Shown: positions 39,979-54,225, numbered from the stretch's first letter. The stretch: 64,000 nt of DNA from Pithys albifrons albifrons (GCF_047495875.1 NC_092466.1:16426561-16490560); one strand, 5' to 3'. Notes: generated by a model from the letters alone, not told the origin. Translations and numbers: made by a program.

Positions 39979-42900
39979 GCCTACAATTTACTACAGAAGT
40001 ATTCACAACTCATTTTTAAGGAACAGACCACGATCTGAGCTAACTCCACCACTGTTAAATAAAAAAAGTTAAAAAAAAAAGGTGTAGGAAACAACAAACA
40101 CTTTCAGTAGACATGTATTATCTTGCACATTATATATGCTGCAGATTACAGATTCTTATACTTTTAAACAAGTCCAGATAAAAAAAATGTTATTACTCAC
40201 AACATACAAAGTCAACAACCTATTCTGGAAAAATTAATCTTTTCCCAGTTTCAACATGACTAAGTTCACGTTTGACAATTACAGTTCTTGTTACTCAAGA
40301 GTTGTGTAAAAAGTCAGATGCAAGAAGCATGCTCAGTGCTCTCCTCATCCAATACCTCATCTGGCTTCCCATACACTTCAGTGGAAGCAGGTGCAAGTCT
40401 TTACAAAGTGAGTTAGGGTGCACTGTAGAGTGAACTGCTTCCCTAAGTGATTCAAGTGCTCCTGGCGTTCTAAAAAAATAAATCAGAAAACTGAAGTTCT
40501 GTAGAAATCCCTTGGGACAATTACTCAGATCAGAGATGGAACGATTCAAAGAATGATGAACTTGTTTTTTCCATTCTTTTCTTGATTATTTTAGAATGAG
40601 AAGAGTAGGTTCTTGCTAAAGGTGGAATCAGCTGAATGACAGCTGACCCAGACAGCTACATAAAATTACAGTGTTCTCAAGGTTTCTTCTGATTAAGAAA
40701 AGAAACAAATGACAGAAATGGTGTCTGATGCAATCTTGCTTATTTTGAGAGTTCAAGTTCCTCTTTTCTTAGCACAACAAATCACAAGCCAGCAATTGTT
40801 TTCTGTTCCTTACTACTCATCTTCATCTACCATTCCATCTAAGAGCTCTCACAAAGCAGTGCCTGAATTCGCACTTCAAGTAGTCATTTACACAAGGTCA
40901 TGAGCATTTGGTTCATTTTTCAATTTTGTATAATTTTCTCATTTATTCTAAGAATTATACTACAAAACCCCTCAGCTACATGTATTGTCATTTTACTGAG
41001 CGACATACCTTTGTTCTGGTGCTTCTTAAGTGAAAGGCAGTGGCTCATCAGCTTCAGTTATCATTGTTACAAATAAGTGTTTAAATTATTCTGTCATTCT
41101 ACCTAACTGTGAAATAGTGACCCCATGATTCTTCAGGAAATAATTCAAATGGTATGTACCTTTAAATACTAAAGTGCTTTGACTATTTTCCTGTCTGTCC
41201 ATTTATGTCCACTACTCTCAACTACTGTGATTGCAGTATCCAAGAATTGCACTAAATGACTGGATCCATTTCAACTTTTTACTCTGAAGGTGCAAGCAAT
41301 GAAGACTATGACCACTCGTCTCTGACACTTCTGCTGCATGAAATTGTTCCTTTGTTAGCTTTCCAAAGAGATAAATTAATCCTTAAGTGGGATCCTACTC
41401 TCACTGTCAATTAATTCAAACACAACATACAATAAAGGAATAGAGGTGCCTTATAGAGACACAAGAACTAGCTAATACAATCCTGTGTTGTGCTATGCTA
41501 ATATTCTACTCCCACATTAATCTTTCTGACAAATAGAGGGGAAAAACAGCATATATGCCAAGATTATATATAAAAACATAAACCTAAATATTTCAATTTA
41601 AGAATTAGAATGGCAGGGTGAGAGTTAGGGCATGCAGACTGTCTTCTATGAAAAAAACAGTCACAATGCTTGGGGAAAAAAAATCAAAACAAAAAGAGAG
41701 AGAGAGAAAAGTGAACTGGTGACTTTACTTAGAAGCAAATAGTCAGAATGTGAAGCTGAACAAATGTTACTTCTTTACAGTAGCCTCAGAAGTGACTGAA
41801 CATAGGATTCATTTAAGATGACCACAAATGAAGAACAGGGAAAAAGATAAACATTTGCCACAACGAAGAGCCCCTAGTTTAATGATAAAGGACTGAGTAT
41901 GGGGAGCATGCAAGATTAAATTTGCAAGGTTAATTTTAGGTGTCCTGTATTTTGTAATGCCAGAGATAGAATTGCTCCTTTGTACCACAGACATTTTTCA
42001 GTTTCTTTTCTTCATCCTACACCATTCTCAAAATAAGACAGTCAGCGTAGGCAGATAGTATCTATTTAAACTAGAATTTGGCCAAGGTTTTGGTCCCAGT
42101 TTGGGGCTAATACCTTGTCTTAAGGCTCTGTTCTTCCCCCTGACTTCTAACACTGGTTCAACACCAACACTGTAACTCTATCACATTCTCAGAGCATCCC
42201 CAGTTTTCTCCAGGAATTGGCTATCACTGCTAGAGACCGATAATGTCTAACCTGAGCTATGTGCTGACACATGGCTGCAGATGGATTTCAGACACCAATT
42301 ATATGGATGATAAAACACTGCCTTTCCCCAACAAGGCTCTACAATTGAGCCCTTCCACACACAGCTGCTGGACAACTGTTGATTACTCACAGTAGAAAGC
42401 TTTTTCACCGACATCAAACCTGAGCCCCATCTATCGATCCACCAATAAAGTCAAGCACAGCAGATCAAAACAGACCTCCAGTTCTTGAGTTTTTTGTGCC
42501 AAATGCAGAATCCAAGGAATGGCAGAGAAGGCCATACACAGAAATGTGGTGCAATGTACAGTCACCTTCTGGTCTGTAAAAGAGGTGGGCAGGAAAATGG
42601 ATGCCACTGGGCTCTGCAGGCAAAGACAGTCTTCTTTTACACTGGTATCATATGGAGAAATTGGATTACCACACAATAACAAATCCAATGAGCACATGTT
42701 ATGAGAGTAGGATAGACTCTAATCTACTACTAGATTAATCCCAGACATTCCTTTTACCTGGACTGCACTAAAACAGGAACATCTGTCTTTCCACCCTATT
42801 ATCTGATGTGTTTCATATTCTTTGCTCCCCCCAGAAAGAACAGTACATGAATTTTTTTATTACATTCTATTTACTCTCTACTATCCTCTCCAAAATAGCA

Positions 42901-43299
42901 GCTTCACATGCAGCAGTTTAAGTCTGCTGTTTGGCAAGAAGGTACACCAGTATTTTTAACTTGTCTGCATTTTCACTGAAGATAACGTGAATTTATGACT
43001 TGAGCAAGCGAAGTAACTACCCAAACAAATGCACACAGCACACTTTACTTTTCCAGATAGGATCTGAGGTCACATCAATATAAGAGAACTCTGGAATATT
43101 AAACCAAATTAAATCTAAAATAATGATCCATGTACGTACATATTTCTTAAGAAATAAAATGGCCACTCAGTGACATGCAATGAATAGAGACAAGAGAGAA
43201 TTATGTGTATTAAATTAATATGATTTAAATAAAAATGTTTAGTTCGACTTTGAATGCTCCCATGTATGTATGATTTAACAAACTTCTATGACTTCAGCA

Positions 43300-43610
43300 T
43301 ATTTATGTATATAACTCTTCCTTTTCTTCTTTCCTAGCTGCAGTACTGCTGTACTGAGACTGCTTTATACACCAGGTATTCTTCTAACAGCTTCTTGTAT
43401 CCCTCTGCAATTAACACACGTCATCCATACAGCAGATACCCATGCCTGGGAGTAGTATTACATATCTGCATTTAACCGCATCTGATAGTTATTAGCCTGA
43501 ATACTTAACTAATATAGGTTCTTCTGTAGAAGATGTGGATCTACAGTTTCTCCCAATTTAGCATAATTCACAAACTTGGAAGCTTATATTTCACTACCAC
43601 AACCCAAATA
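43300..43610 (-). mobile_element. Probable ancient L3/CR1-clade LINE relic (antisense)
   Basis: On the minus strand, AAGTTTGTGAATTATGCTAA followed by ATTGGGAG matches the usual CR1/L3 stretch that encodes KFADDTKLG, with the two catalytic aspartate codons eroded. The rest is too decayed to align by eye. It abuts the younger TguSINE1-like insertion. Confidence 0.45.
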
Positions 43611-43680
43611 CCACCAAAAAATAATTAAAAGTTTTCCCTATGACAGATCCTTATTTTAAACTAAAGAAAAAAAATCAATA

Positions 43681-43825
43681 TCACAGAATCACAGACTATT
43701 CTGAGTTGGAAGGGACCCACAAGGGTCATTGAGTCCAACTCTTAAGTCAATGGCCCACACAGGGGATTGAACCCATGACCTTGGCATTATTACAACCAAG
43801 TTTTTACTAACTGAGCTAATCTCAG
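43681..43825 (-). mobile_element. TguSINE1-like SINE: tRNA-Ile-like head on a CR1 3' tail
   Basis: On the minus strand a head of about 75 bp resembles tRNA-Ile: the plus strand reads GGCCCACACAGGGGATTGAA, CCCATGACCTTGGCATTATT and CTAACTGAGCTAATCTC. It is joined to a CR1 3' end (TTGGACTCAATGACCCTTG, GGTCCCTTCCAACTC) with the terminal GATTCTGTGAT repeats. This head-tail combination is the one described as TguSINE1 from the zebra finch, so it supports a passerine source. The tRNA part is too degraded to be a tRNA gene. Confidence 0.82.
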
Positions 43826-45282
43826 GGTCATATATCACTTTTCTTCTGATTAGGTCCTTTTCAAAATTTGATACGTCATGGGCTCTTTTAAAAAAAAGTT
43901 TATCTCACTTAACTATTATTTGAATATACAGAATGTTTTGCAATAATCAACAAATACTCCTCCCAAAAATACCGAATGTAAGCTCAATTTAAGTAACTGT
44001 AACTTCAGCCACATACAGCTCTATGGATTTCAGCAGAACTAATATTATGTTTACAAATACTCATGCTAAAGTATCTGGTGAAATTTGAAAATGGAAAACC
44101 ACTCTGTTTCAATTACTAATGTAAAGTAGGTCTACTAACTGTCTTCAGTGGAAAACAAGAGAAAAATATTAAAGCCATGTATTTTGTTTTCTTGTAAACA
44201 AGTCTATGAAAAAAAGCATTGTGAATATATATTAAAGTACAGAACACATAGGACTAGTTTCTCTAAGCATGAAGCCAGGATTTGAAAAATTGACTCCTTT
44301 AAAACCAGTCTAACTCAGAAAAATTAAATCTCTGTTCTCCACAAATATTTTTTAAAAATAAACCCTTTGGAGGCACAATAGTCAGCAGAAAACTGGGAGC
44401 ATCCAAAGTCACTAGTCAGTTCTGAGACTATGCTGGTAGTAGCACTATTGCACATTCAAATCTCAACTTCACTCAGGTGTGCACTAGTTGTCATCTAAAT
44501 ACTGCCCAGGTCTTTCTCCCCAAGCAGCACATTGCAGCAAATGAGGCGATTTCCAGCTCTCCCATTGCAACCCCTTTTGAACAAGTATCTCACAGAGAGC
44601 ACACATGACAAAGCCCTCACTCTTGGATGCTTTTGGCACACATTAGCACAGCTCTCCTTGCTTTTTGGGTGATGCCAATGTCACCATTCATCTGTCAGAG
44701 GCAATGGGAAGCCAAGAACAATTGTATTGACTGAGGGGATCTGAACTTAAATCTTCCACTACACCTGCCCATCCATTTTTAGATGCTGGAGGAAATTCAT
44801 GAAAATGTGGCCTGTTCCTCACCCACTTTGTAAAACTATTTCACTTTGCAGGCACTAACCTACTAACCCCAGATCAGAAATGAAATTGTCCCTGAGGCAA
44901 CTGCCCTTAAAGATAACCACTTCTTCAGAGTATATGGGCACTGTGTTGGTATTCTGCATCTCATTAACATGCAACATATAAACAAACTGTGGTAAGACAA
45001 AGTCCCAGTTCTGTCCAGTTTACTGCAAACGAAACAGCAGGTGCATCTGAACCACTGAATTATTAATTTTGTCAAAATAAACTGAACAGGTAGAGTTGAC
45101 AAACTGGTGTCATCTACTGAGAAGCATTTCAGAAGAAAATTCCATCCAAAGCAGCAGGAATCAGTTCAACAGGTTTGGAGGTTTCATTTCAGAACCCATA
45201 AAATCAGATCTGGGAGATTGGAAGATGGTGAAGAATGACAATCAGAGAAGAAAAACAGAACTGAAAATAAAGTGTGGGGAAA

Positions 45283-45360
45283 ATAAGACAAAACAAAAAA
45301 TCTAAAGAAACAAAAACACACCACCAAAAAGCCCTCAAAAAAATACACACAGAACTCCCA
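45283..45360. repeat. A/C-rich low-complexity tract
   Basis: About 80 bp of CAAAA, CACCA and CACAC-like units, in the same orientation as the other A/C tracts in the intron. Confidence 0.75.
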
Positions 45361-46589
45361 GAGAAGACAGAAAAATAAAACACAAATATGTGTCAAGTGA
45401 ACCACAGACTCAAGAGAAAAAATCTGGAAAAAAAAGAAGTCTGCATTCAGTATTGATTATACTTAATGACAGACAATAGGAAACAGAAAAATAAATAAGA
45501 AATCAGAACTCGTAAGAAATGTAAGAGCTATACCTGACCTGTACCTGAAAGGTAAATGTGACTAAATGACATTGAAACACAGAACAAAGCACCTTCTAAA
45601 GAAAGTAGCTGCATTATTTATTGAAGTGAGGAAGAAAAACCTTATCATCAGCAAAGAGGTGGGTGGGACTCTGTTGCACTGCCCGAACAACGCTGCCTGG
45701 GCCTTAGAAAGGATAGTCCAGTTATGTTGGAGAAAACTCACTTACAGCTCCTCCCATTTCATGCAGCCTTCTTAAACTCATTCTCTTGACATTAAATAAG
45801 AAAGGGCCAATGCATAAAACTTCAAATACACAAAATGTTTTCCTTACTACCCTAAAAATTATATGATAACACTCACTTTTCAGAGCCATCCCACATTAAA
45901 CAGAATTTTTTTTTTACTAGAGCTAGGTAGGCATTTACTCAGCAGCAAAATTTGAGTAAGTTAGACATTAAAAGGTCAAGTTGGAATTATTTCATACTTG
46001 GATACTAAGGATACTGAGGAGATCTGAAGATCCAGTACTACAATATGTTGGTCATTCAGGAAGTAAAATTTCTTAGATAATTTGTAGAAGGGGAAAGAAG
46101 TTTTCCCAAAGCTCTTTGTTAAAAGAAAAAAGCTAAGTTAGGAGAAACAAGCTTGCCTAGTTATACAGATTTCCTGCTGCCAACATGGTAAGCTCTGCCT
46201 TACAACTGGGATTCCTGGAACCTGTAGTTCCCTGGAGTCAGTTAGGAGTAGGGAGCACAGTCATTCTATTATACATAACCAACACATTCTCATGTAATAT
46301 TAAGCTGAATTAGTGTGTGAGCAGGTGCACTCCCTGCAGAAGTTTCTCACCAACCCTATGCTGACACCTAAAATTTCTTCATGTTTTAAGTACGTACACT
46401 TTAAAGTGGTGAAAACCAGCTCATCTCAATTACACACTGTAACAGATTTAAACCACTGCATATGAGGCACACTGTTCATATCGAACATCTCTCATTCAAT
46501 AGCAAGAAAGCCATAGCTTAATTCTGAGTCTTACCCAAAGCTTCCTCTATAACAACTCACAGTGTATGCTTTGGTTGCTTCATGTGTTT

Positions 46590-46720
46590 ACAAATAATAT
46601 TATAATAATAATAGCGTAAAAATAAATATAATTATAATGTTATGATCCTCATTAAAATCTACAAATGAAAAATTATAAAGTGTCTGTTGCTATTAATAAA
46701 TATGTACAAATAACACATTT
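46590..46720. repeat. Very AT-rich segment
   Basis: A stretch dominated by AAT/ATT units and short T/A runs, with only a few G or C bases. No element recognised. Confidence 0.5.
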
Positions 46721-49700
46721 TGTGGGTCCAGGATCAATAGCACATGACTGCACAGGCAAAGACTGTGTCAAAATACTAATGCACATATAATAAAACATAT
46801 GCAGAGGCAATTGATATTTTTTGATTCATAATTTTTAAAATTGCTCTGCAGTCTTAGCATTCCTCCTGTTCTGAATATTTTTAGCAAGGAATCATTTATA
46901 GCTAAATGCAAAATCCCTCTGATCAAAACAAATACTTGAAATTTAAGACATAGATAATGACTTCCTTCCACGCACATATATATAAAATAAAATATTACTT
47001 TTATTTAATAAATGAAAATACTCTGGGATCACAAAAAGTAAACTAGTAAGAGCAGAGCAGCCCATATTTCTTTATTTATGGTGTAAAGTAATAAACACAT
47101 TAAAACGTGCATATTACTATTCCACAATTGGCTGAACAGTTAATTTCCTTCATGAGTGCATACAATATTATCTGATTCTCTTTTTTTTTAATGGAAATTT
47201 TACACACTGAATATTAGAGTTTTTACAGAAACAAAACAAACCAAAATGCTTTAACAGCATTTCCTTCCAATGCAAGCTAGCACAAATTTAAATATCTCCC
47301 AGTGGGCAATATAGAGCTGTGTTCGATGCTTGTGTGTTTCTATTGGCTTCCATTTGATTAAAGGAAACTGCTTCACTATAGAAGCAAAGTAGAACAATTC
47401 CCTGGAGTATTAAAGCACAATGTTCTGTGCATGTGATCACACAAAGGTTCAAAAGAAGAGAGATCCAATGCTATTTTTAGAATGCCAGATCATCTAACTT
47501 TGAGTAATGACTATAGTGAAGATTTACATTATTTCTATTTTCTAAAAATCAATGCATAATTATCATAACAGTTCTCTTTTCAAGATAAATTTAGTTTTGA
47601 AGCTTTAGATTTTTATCTCCAACCCTATTTATGACCTCAGGATACAGGAGAAAAGTACAAGCAAAAGAAGTCAGCCATTAAACATTTAAGTAACTGTCTT
47701 AAACTTTACTAATTTTGGAGATGGTACATTAAAAAAAAAAAAAAGATTGAAAACACTGAAAACACTTAGCTCTCTAACTTGCTAGAGGCCTAACCTCTCA
47801 GGACTGTCTGCAGTGCACAGGCATGGATCTCACTTTAGGATCCAGAAACTTTGAGCTAACATAAGAATGCAGTAGAGTATGAAAATAACAAGCCTTTTGT
47901 TCTTCTTCATTCTCCAGTGCACATGTCAGATTTTGAATTTAGAAAACCTCAAAAGCACAAAAATGTCTATGCATCATAAGGATATTTCAGCCCTCTACTA
48001 TAGGAAGGGAGGGAAAAATATCATAGCCAGAAAATCAGTGATGCACAGGATACCAAAACTACTGGAAGTCTACACATTCGATAGTATAGAACAAAATCAA
48101 AGTCATAAAATGAAATTCTGTAAATTAAGTAGATTTAAAAACTCCAACAAAACACTATCTAACTAAACTGAACTGTTTATTTACAGAATAAACAATAGGT
48201 AAAATGCGGTACAAAAAATGCAGAGTCATTTCTTTCTGAGACTTTTGGGATTAGGTCTAAAAGATGTTCAGCTGTTGCAACCTAGGAAAAAAAAATCTTA
48301 AACGTTTACTTGCATATTGCAACTCAGGAATCTATTACTAGAAAGTGTCAAAGTTGACAATTTCAAAATATTTTCCATCTTAAACTTGACAGTATTTTCC
48401 TTTATAAATGGTACAATGGAAAATGAGGTGCTGTGGGAATAAATGTGAGGCAAGTCCGGAAGATGGTCAGGAATGTGGCTAAGATAAGAATTTCTTTTAT
48501 CCTGAGAATTATCTACATGTCCTTCATAGATGACAAAGTCACAAAATAAAGCATTTAAATACAATATCTGTGTAAGGTTTATTTTAAAGAATTAGTTTAT
48601 CTAGAAACAATAAATAACAAATTATGAAGTTCCATTCAAAATTTTATTTAAAGAAATTTTATGTTAGAAAGTTTGTAAGGCTTTACTGCCTTTCATTTAA
48701 TAAGGCCTGCTTACTATATAAATGCATGGAACAGCTTAGCTGAGTAATATGGCATTTTTGTGGCTATGATTTTAACTAGTTAAGCCAAGGAAATAGATGA
48801 CAGCTACTTTATTTTTAATCTTACTGTTGAAGTAAAGCTGTAAACTTTTTCCTTCCAGAAATAATCCTCAAACTGATTGCTGTCAACTGATTGCTGGAGG
48901 GAAAGTCTGTCAGCCAAGGAGGGTGGAGACAGGAAAGACAAGCTCCTTCTTCCCATGTGTAACTACCTTTCCACAAAAAAGTGGAAGCTAAATCTGACAA
49001 AACCTTTGTAAATTAAAGATCCATTCTGTGTGAACATTTAAAAAACTGTCCTTTATAGTACCCAACACTTTTATTCAGGAAAAACTACATCTGACTAGAC
49101 TCTATTATCAAAGAGACATGACGTTATTCAAGTGTTCAGAATGAAATCCTGTATCTTTGTTCCTTAAAAATGAGTGTATCTTATAAGAGCAGATTCCAGA
49201 TACTGGGGATGCAGTCTTCCCTTCAAACATTTCAAATAAATTTATACAAAAATTTAAATAATTTGCGGATTTCTATGCCTAAAATATATAGGCCCTATAC
49301 CATTAATTTGCAGAACACCCACCTGCTTCAGAGGGTATAATGAAGATTATTAATATATAGACAAAGTGTTTTACCTAGTAAACACTACATTAATGCTACA
49401 TTATACAAGTAACCCAGTTTATCTCCATCCAGAACTAAAATTTTATGCTTGTATTTGAATTACCTTAGTCATTCATGTCTAAAACCCAGTATCTCTACTG
49501 ATATTAGCCATTTCTCAACACAATCTAACTAACTCTATTATTTTGCTTCAATTTTTTTTCAGATATCCATTAAGATCCCATTGTAAACAATTACAGTCTT
49601 AGAACACATTTTTCTGTCATCAATTCCTGAAAAAAAGTCTATTATAAAAACTATAATTTGACATATTTTTTCCCTCTTTAAACAGTTTTTAGGATGACAA

Positions 49701-49899
49701 AATGCAAGACTTTAAGTGCAGAGACTTAAATAAAATGGTTGGCTAGCACTCTGAAGAATTATAGTAGGGAAAAAAATAATCTTCTCTGTTGTTCTGCAGG
49801 TAAAGTGTAACTTTTTACTTAACTATATCTGCACCTTCTATAGCACCAGTTGAGAAGGATTTGCTCTGCCTTTCCAAGTTAAACAGATGTACAGTGTTA

Positions 49900-50970
49900 A
49901 CAGGAAATTTTAGACAACAAAAAAGAGAAGAAACTAAGAAAAGACATACTAGTCTGGAACACATAAGTTAACTTTTAAAAGCAAATATTATAGGAAAGGA
50001 AATCCAGAATCCAACCTGCCGAGATTTCAGTAAAGAATTTGATATGGTATCACCCAGCAATTATTTACTGAGTCGGAAAAGATAGGCAGGTGTAACATAA
50101 AAATAAAAGTTGATATAAAAGTGACTAATGGTAAAATATCAAACAGACTTATTAAAAATCCTTCTTCAGACTCATCTTATTTCATGTCTGTGAACGTGGC
50201 AAAAGGTAGAGGTGTTTTGATGAAAACCAGTTACAGGAAGCCCTCTTGATCCAGAGGAGGTTCTCTCTAACTTACAGAAGAAATTGGAGGACCATTTGTA
50301 GCATCAGAAATGGCAAAACCTTTAGCAGCTCTTCAAAGCCACATGATTAAAACCAGCAGAATTTCTGTAATTATTTTTGTGATGGTCTCTGATCATTTGA
50401 GAGCAACATGAAAAGATAAATCACACACCCATGTCTACTTTACTACAAAAAGATTAAGCCAACCTGACATACTTGTAAAACAAACTTGATCTTCACCAAT
50501 ATCTGACAAAGTATTTTCAGAACACTGAAGTGGAGCATTAGCATTCTTATTGAAGACTTTAAGAAAACACTTCAGGTACAAAGTTCAGAATTCAGGAGAA
50601 TTAAGTTACTAGGCTCTGTATCTTCCTATTTAGTCTGTTTCACCAGAGAGACTAAAAGGCGCTTGCTTTGCTTGTTTGATCCTGGTACATAAAAGCTGAA
50701 GAAGACACATGATCGATGTTTATAATTTATTGAGGGCTACGCACCAAGGAAGGAGTTGGTTTTAAATAACAATATTGAGAGATTAAAATTTAGGAATCAA
50801 AGAATATATTTAGGCTGAAAGTTCAAAGAAAGCTTTGTGCATTAGGAAAGAGGTTTTGAAACATCTTTCCAGAAAGAGCAACAAGGCAATCTACTTAACT
50901 AGCTTAAAAGTAGACTGTGATGACTTTATGACTGGTATTAGATAAGATTGTTGCTTAACTCAGAGAGGGC
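49900..50970 (+). mobile_element. Ancient L3/CR1-clade LINE relic with reverse-transcriptase motif (sense)
   Basis: At 50023-50052 the plus strand encodes DFSKEFDMVS, a form of the DFSKAFDTV motif that carries the first catalytic aspartate of CR1/L3 reverse transcriptases. The following bases (TTATTTACTGAGTCGGAAAA, GATAGGCAGGTGTAACATAA) align with the next codons but contain stops and indels. At 50720-50950 the order AGGTTTTGAAACATCTTTCC, TAACTAGCTTAAAAGTAGAC and GACTTTATGACTGG matches the 3' part of such elements. It is long dead and probably a composite of fragments of one copy. Confidence 0.6.
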
Positions 50971-53900
50971 TTTTCTTCAGCCCTGAATTGCTCTGGTGAT
51001 CAACTGTTCTCTATTCTGCTCCCTTCCTTCCCAGTCTTTTTGTTTCCACTGTTCCCACTAAAGTTCAACTAGGGCTATGGGAGAACTATATGCAATTTTT
51101 TATTTGTAGGAGAAAACTGTTGTAAGACTTAAATCCCCACCCCTCTACCTTAAATGGTTTCATCAAATATTGCAACAAAGCAGATGACTAGAAGTTCTCC
51201 CTGAGGTCAAAAGATTTAATCACCGGCTAAACAGAGCAGTGGACTGCAAACATACTGAAATGATATTGCCTCTTTAGGTCTTCATTAAATATTTGCCCTC
51301 CTTGGCAGATTAATGGATTCCTGCTTACTATATAAACAGTGAAAGAAGGAATTTGATGGTACTCCACGCATATACACCTCAAATGCCGTTACTATCCGAA
51401 ATCTTGTAACTTACCCTGTCTTTCAGGACACACAGCTATCTACACTCATCAAAACACAGTACTTTTATCATTGAACAACCCATTCAGAAGTTTCCTATGG
51501 CAGTATGTAAATCAAAAACAGCTACACAAAACAGAGAGAGCATATTCACAAGACTACAAATACCGGCCAGTGGTCATTTGCATAGCATTAAGTGAACACC
51601 ATGCAATGGTGCAGACAGCTAACTCTTCTCCATTCAGCTCCTTTCAAAACTGTGTTCATCAATAAACAAGCAGCACTATGTTTTCCTGACATATAAAGCA
51701 TGCTCAACATTTTGCAAATGTTGAAAATGTAGGTGGGTCTGTCATTCACTGAAGTCAACAAGCACACAATCCTTTGTATGAAACACAAGTCATTATTGTA
51801 TATAAAATAAAGTCTCCTTCTGGCTGACAAATAATTTTTTCATTTTAGATTATAAAAGGAGGAAATGCTTTTCCAGTATAACTTGATCCAACACTCTGGT
51901 GGCCAAACATAAAAATGTCCACTGCACTGAAACTTATGCAATGACATACAATGTTCAAACCTCAAATCAGAACTTCCATATTTTTCACTTATGGCCTACA
52001 CAGCCAAAGCACTGGCAAGATGTATTTCTATTACAATGTTATCCCAGAACAAAAAATGTTCACCACTTAGTAAACTTTGGCCACTTTGTGGGTTGCTGTT
52101 CAAGACAGCTTTTCCAGTCAGAGACAGAAGACTCAGAAAAGAAAACAAATTGTTCTCCCATTCCAAGTTAAAAAATGAACTCTACTTTTATTGACTATCA
52201 CTTGACCATCTTTTATTCTGTGACTAGCAAATCCTCAACAACAGAATGTTTTTTAATTGGCTGGTTATAGACTAGAGCAAGACTTCCACCTTAAATGTCA
52301 TGAACTGCTGTATGCATGAGTATGATTTAGTTCAACAATTACATGCAGTCTTGGATTTGACAAAAAGACTCCATTTCAAAATGGGGTTTTCTCCCCCTTA
52401 CTAGTCTCCTTTTAAATTTTTGTCCTTTTATTTCTGGCTTATGCTTATTTTTGGCTCCCTTACTTTGTTGCTGTAGAACAGTGACATGAAAACTACTGCA
52501 TACAGGCTTGTTTTCAAAGTAAGCATATTGAGTGGTTAGCCCAGCTCATATGTTCTTGCTTACCTCACAGATTTCTGTGTTATTATTAGTTTCTTATACA
52601 AGCATAGCAGTCTTTTGCCACACACATACACACATTTTTACAATAAGCTCACAGTTGACGAAACTTGCAAATGGTATGTGCTGTCCAAGAACACTAATTT
52701 AGTTCCATCATTCTGATGCAATGCACAGGATCCATCTGTAGCACACAACACCTTTTTAATCAAAAAGCCTTGTTTTCATATAATTGGAATGAAAGAACTT
52801 AATAATGTTTGCCATTTACAGTAGTACCAAATACATGTTAGGCTACTAAAGCAATTAACCCTAATCTAAATTAGTTCCATCTGAAATGACAAAACCTCAG
52901 TCTAGTTTTGCCAGCAACAAAACTAGTCAAATATATGAAAATTCACTGATGTCACAAAACTAAACTAGGAATAATTTCTACATTATGAAATCACGATCTT
53001 ATCAGACTAAAGCCCTCATTTTCTATTTGATGAAGAAATAACTGGTGTAGCAATAACACAAACATCTTACTGAACAGTAGGTCTTCCCAGTTCAGCTCAT
53101 TTAGCAGACAAGTGTCAAGAACTGTAACAGTACTGCCTTACAGGCAGTAAATGAAATTCTTGGAAGTAGCTTATCACATTTTTAAAGCTTTTTTTCAAAG
53201 GATAGAAATAATCAAAGCAGACATAACACAGATTTTAGTTGCTGTAGTTGAGAAAGTCAACCTTTTCAATGGAAGTTGTTGTCTCCCTAGTCCAAGTTTT
53301 CTCCATTCTCTATCTCAGAAAATATAGTTTTGTACTCACTAAAAACTGAAGGTAAAATTTAACAGCCTGGTTATTCTCAGTCTTCCCATGTGTAGCAAAA
53401 CTAAGAGGACATATGTAATTCTAAAGCACCATCCTTACATCAGACACTTCCAACTCTGCAAGAGATTTCAGACTATAATGTGTAAATCATTACTACATGC
53501 ACTAATAGTACTTACTATTTAATCAGGAGAGAAGAAAAATCCCCCCTAGAATTACAATAAATAACTACAGATTTGTTTTAAATGAAATTATGTAGTTTAT
53601 ATCTGACCTGAGTTTCAGTCTTTTCCTAGTGGGAAATATAAATTCAGCATTTGGATACATAATCCTACAGCTCTCAAAAGAAGCCGACTCCACCGCGAAC
53701 ACTTTACATGATTTATAGCTCTCCTCCAGATTCAGATGACAAGTCTCGGCGGAGCAGGTGCAACGGGGTATTTTTTCCTTCCTTCAGACATCATATCCTC
53801 GTATGTAAATTAATTAGCAAGTCTTCCTCACTCTCGCGAAAGAGGGGAAGATGAAGCTACAGGAATAGCAGCCTTTGGTTTCTCAGGAGGAGCGGGTGAC

Positions 53901-54000
53901 CCGGCAGAGGCAGGGAGGGGGCTCGCTGTTGTTACTGCTGAAGCCACAGCGAATTTGACAGCGTCGGCGACGATAAAGTGAGCCTGGCTCCCGCGCACTT

Positions 54001-54003
54001 ACG
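54001..54003 (-). other. Candidate splice donor (GTAAGT) in the CpG island
   Basis: The minus strand reads CTCGGC|GTAAGTG, with the exon ending at 54003. The intron side is ideal, but the last exon base is C. It is one of two candidates for the first exon of the gene at 9-10 kb. Confidence 0.4.
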
Positions 54004-54222
54004 CCGAGAGAGCGATTTTTAAACTGCGGGCAGGCTTTGGGGGGAACCTCGGAGACGCGAAGCGAACACACCCCCACACCCCTCCACGGCAACACGAGCA
54101 TTCCTCTCCCCCCAGCCGGCAAGTTGGAGCTGCCCTGCCAGCGCCGCCGTGCCCCCTCCGCGCCCCCCAGCCCTGCCCCTTTCCTGCCGGCCGGGGCACG
54201 GGGCGCGAGTCCCGCTCCCGTT

Positions 54223-54225
54223 ACC
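54223..54225 (-). other. Candidate splice donor (GAG|GTAACG) in the CpG island
   Basis: The minus strand reads CCGGAGGAG|GTAACG, with the exon ending at 54225. An ATG lies 15 nt before it (54237-54239). If joined to 10190, codons MAPEE would continue in frame into the 34-codon upstream ORF. Confidence 0.4.

Larger units (their letters stand above)
10191..54002 (-). other. Inferred first intron, about 44 kb
   Basis: This is the interval between the coding-exon acceptor and the CpG-island donor. It has AT-rich composition and no convincing coding exon on either strand. It holds CR1 and older LINE fragments, two SINE types and A/C-rich tracts, all listed separately. Stretches with nothing recognised include 10.2-17.9, 18.2-22.2, 22.7-27.4, 28.1-31.0, 33.3-37.8, 40.0-43.3, 43.9-49.8 and 51.0-53.8 kb. 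That the interval is one intron depends on assigning the CpG island to this gene; alternative non-coding exons could lie inside. Confidence 0.5.

Noticed and set aside
43678..43838. 7-bp direct repeat atatcac around the TguSINE1-like element as a target-site duplication
   Set aside because: It overlaps the CR1-type tail, is short, and CR1-driven insertions usually lack clear duplications, so chance cannot be excluded.
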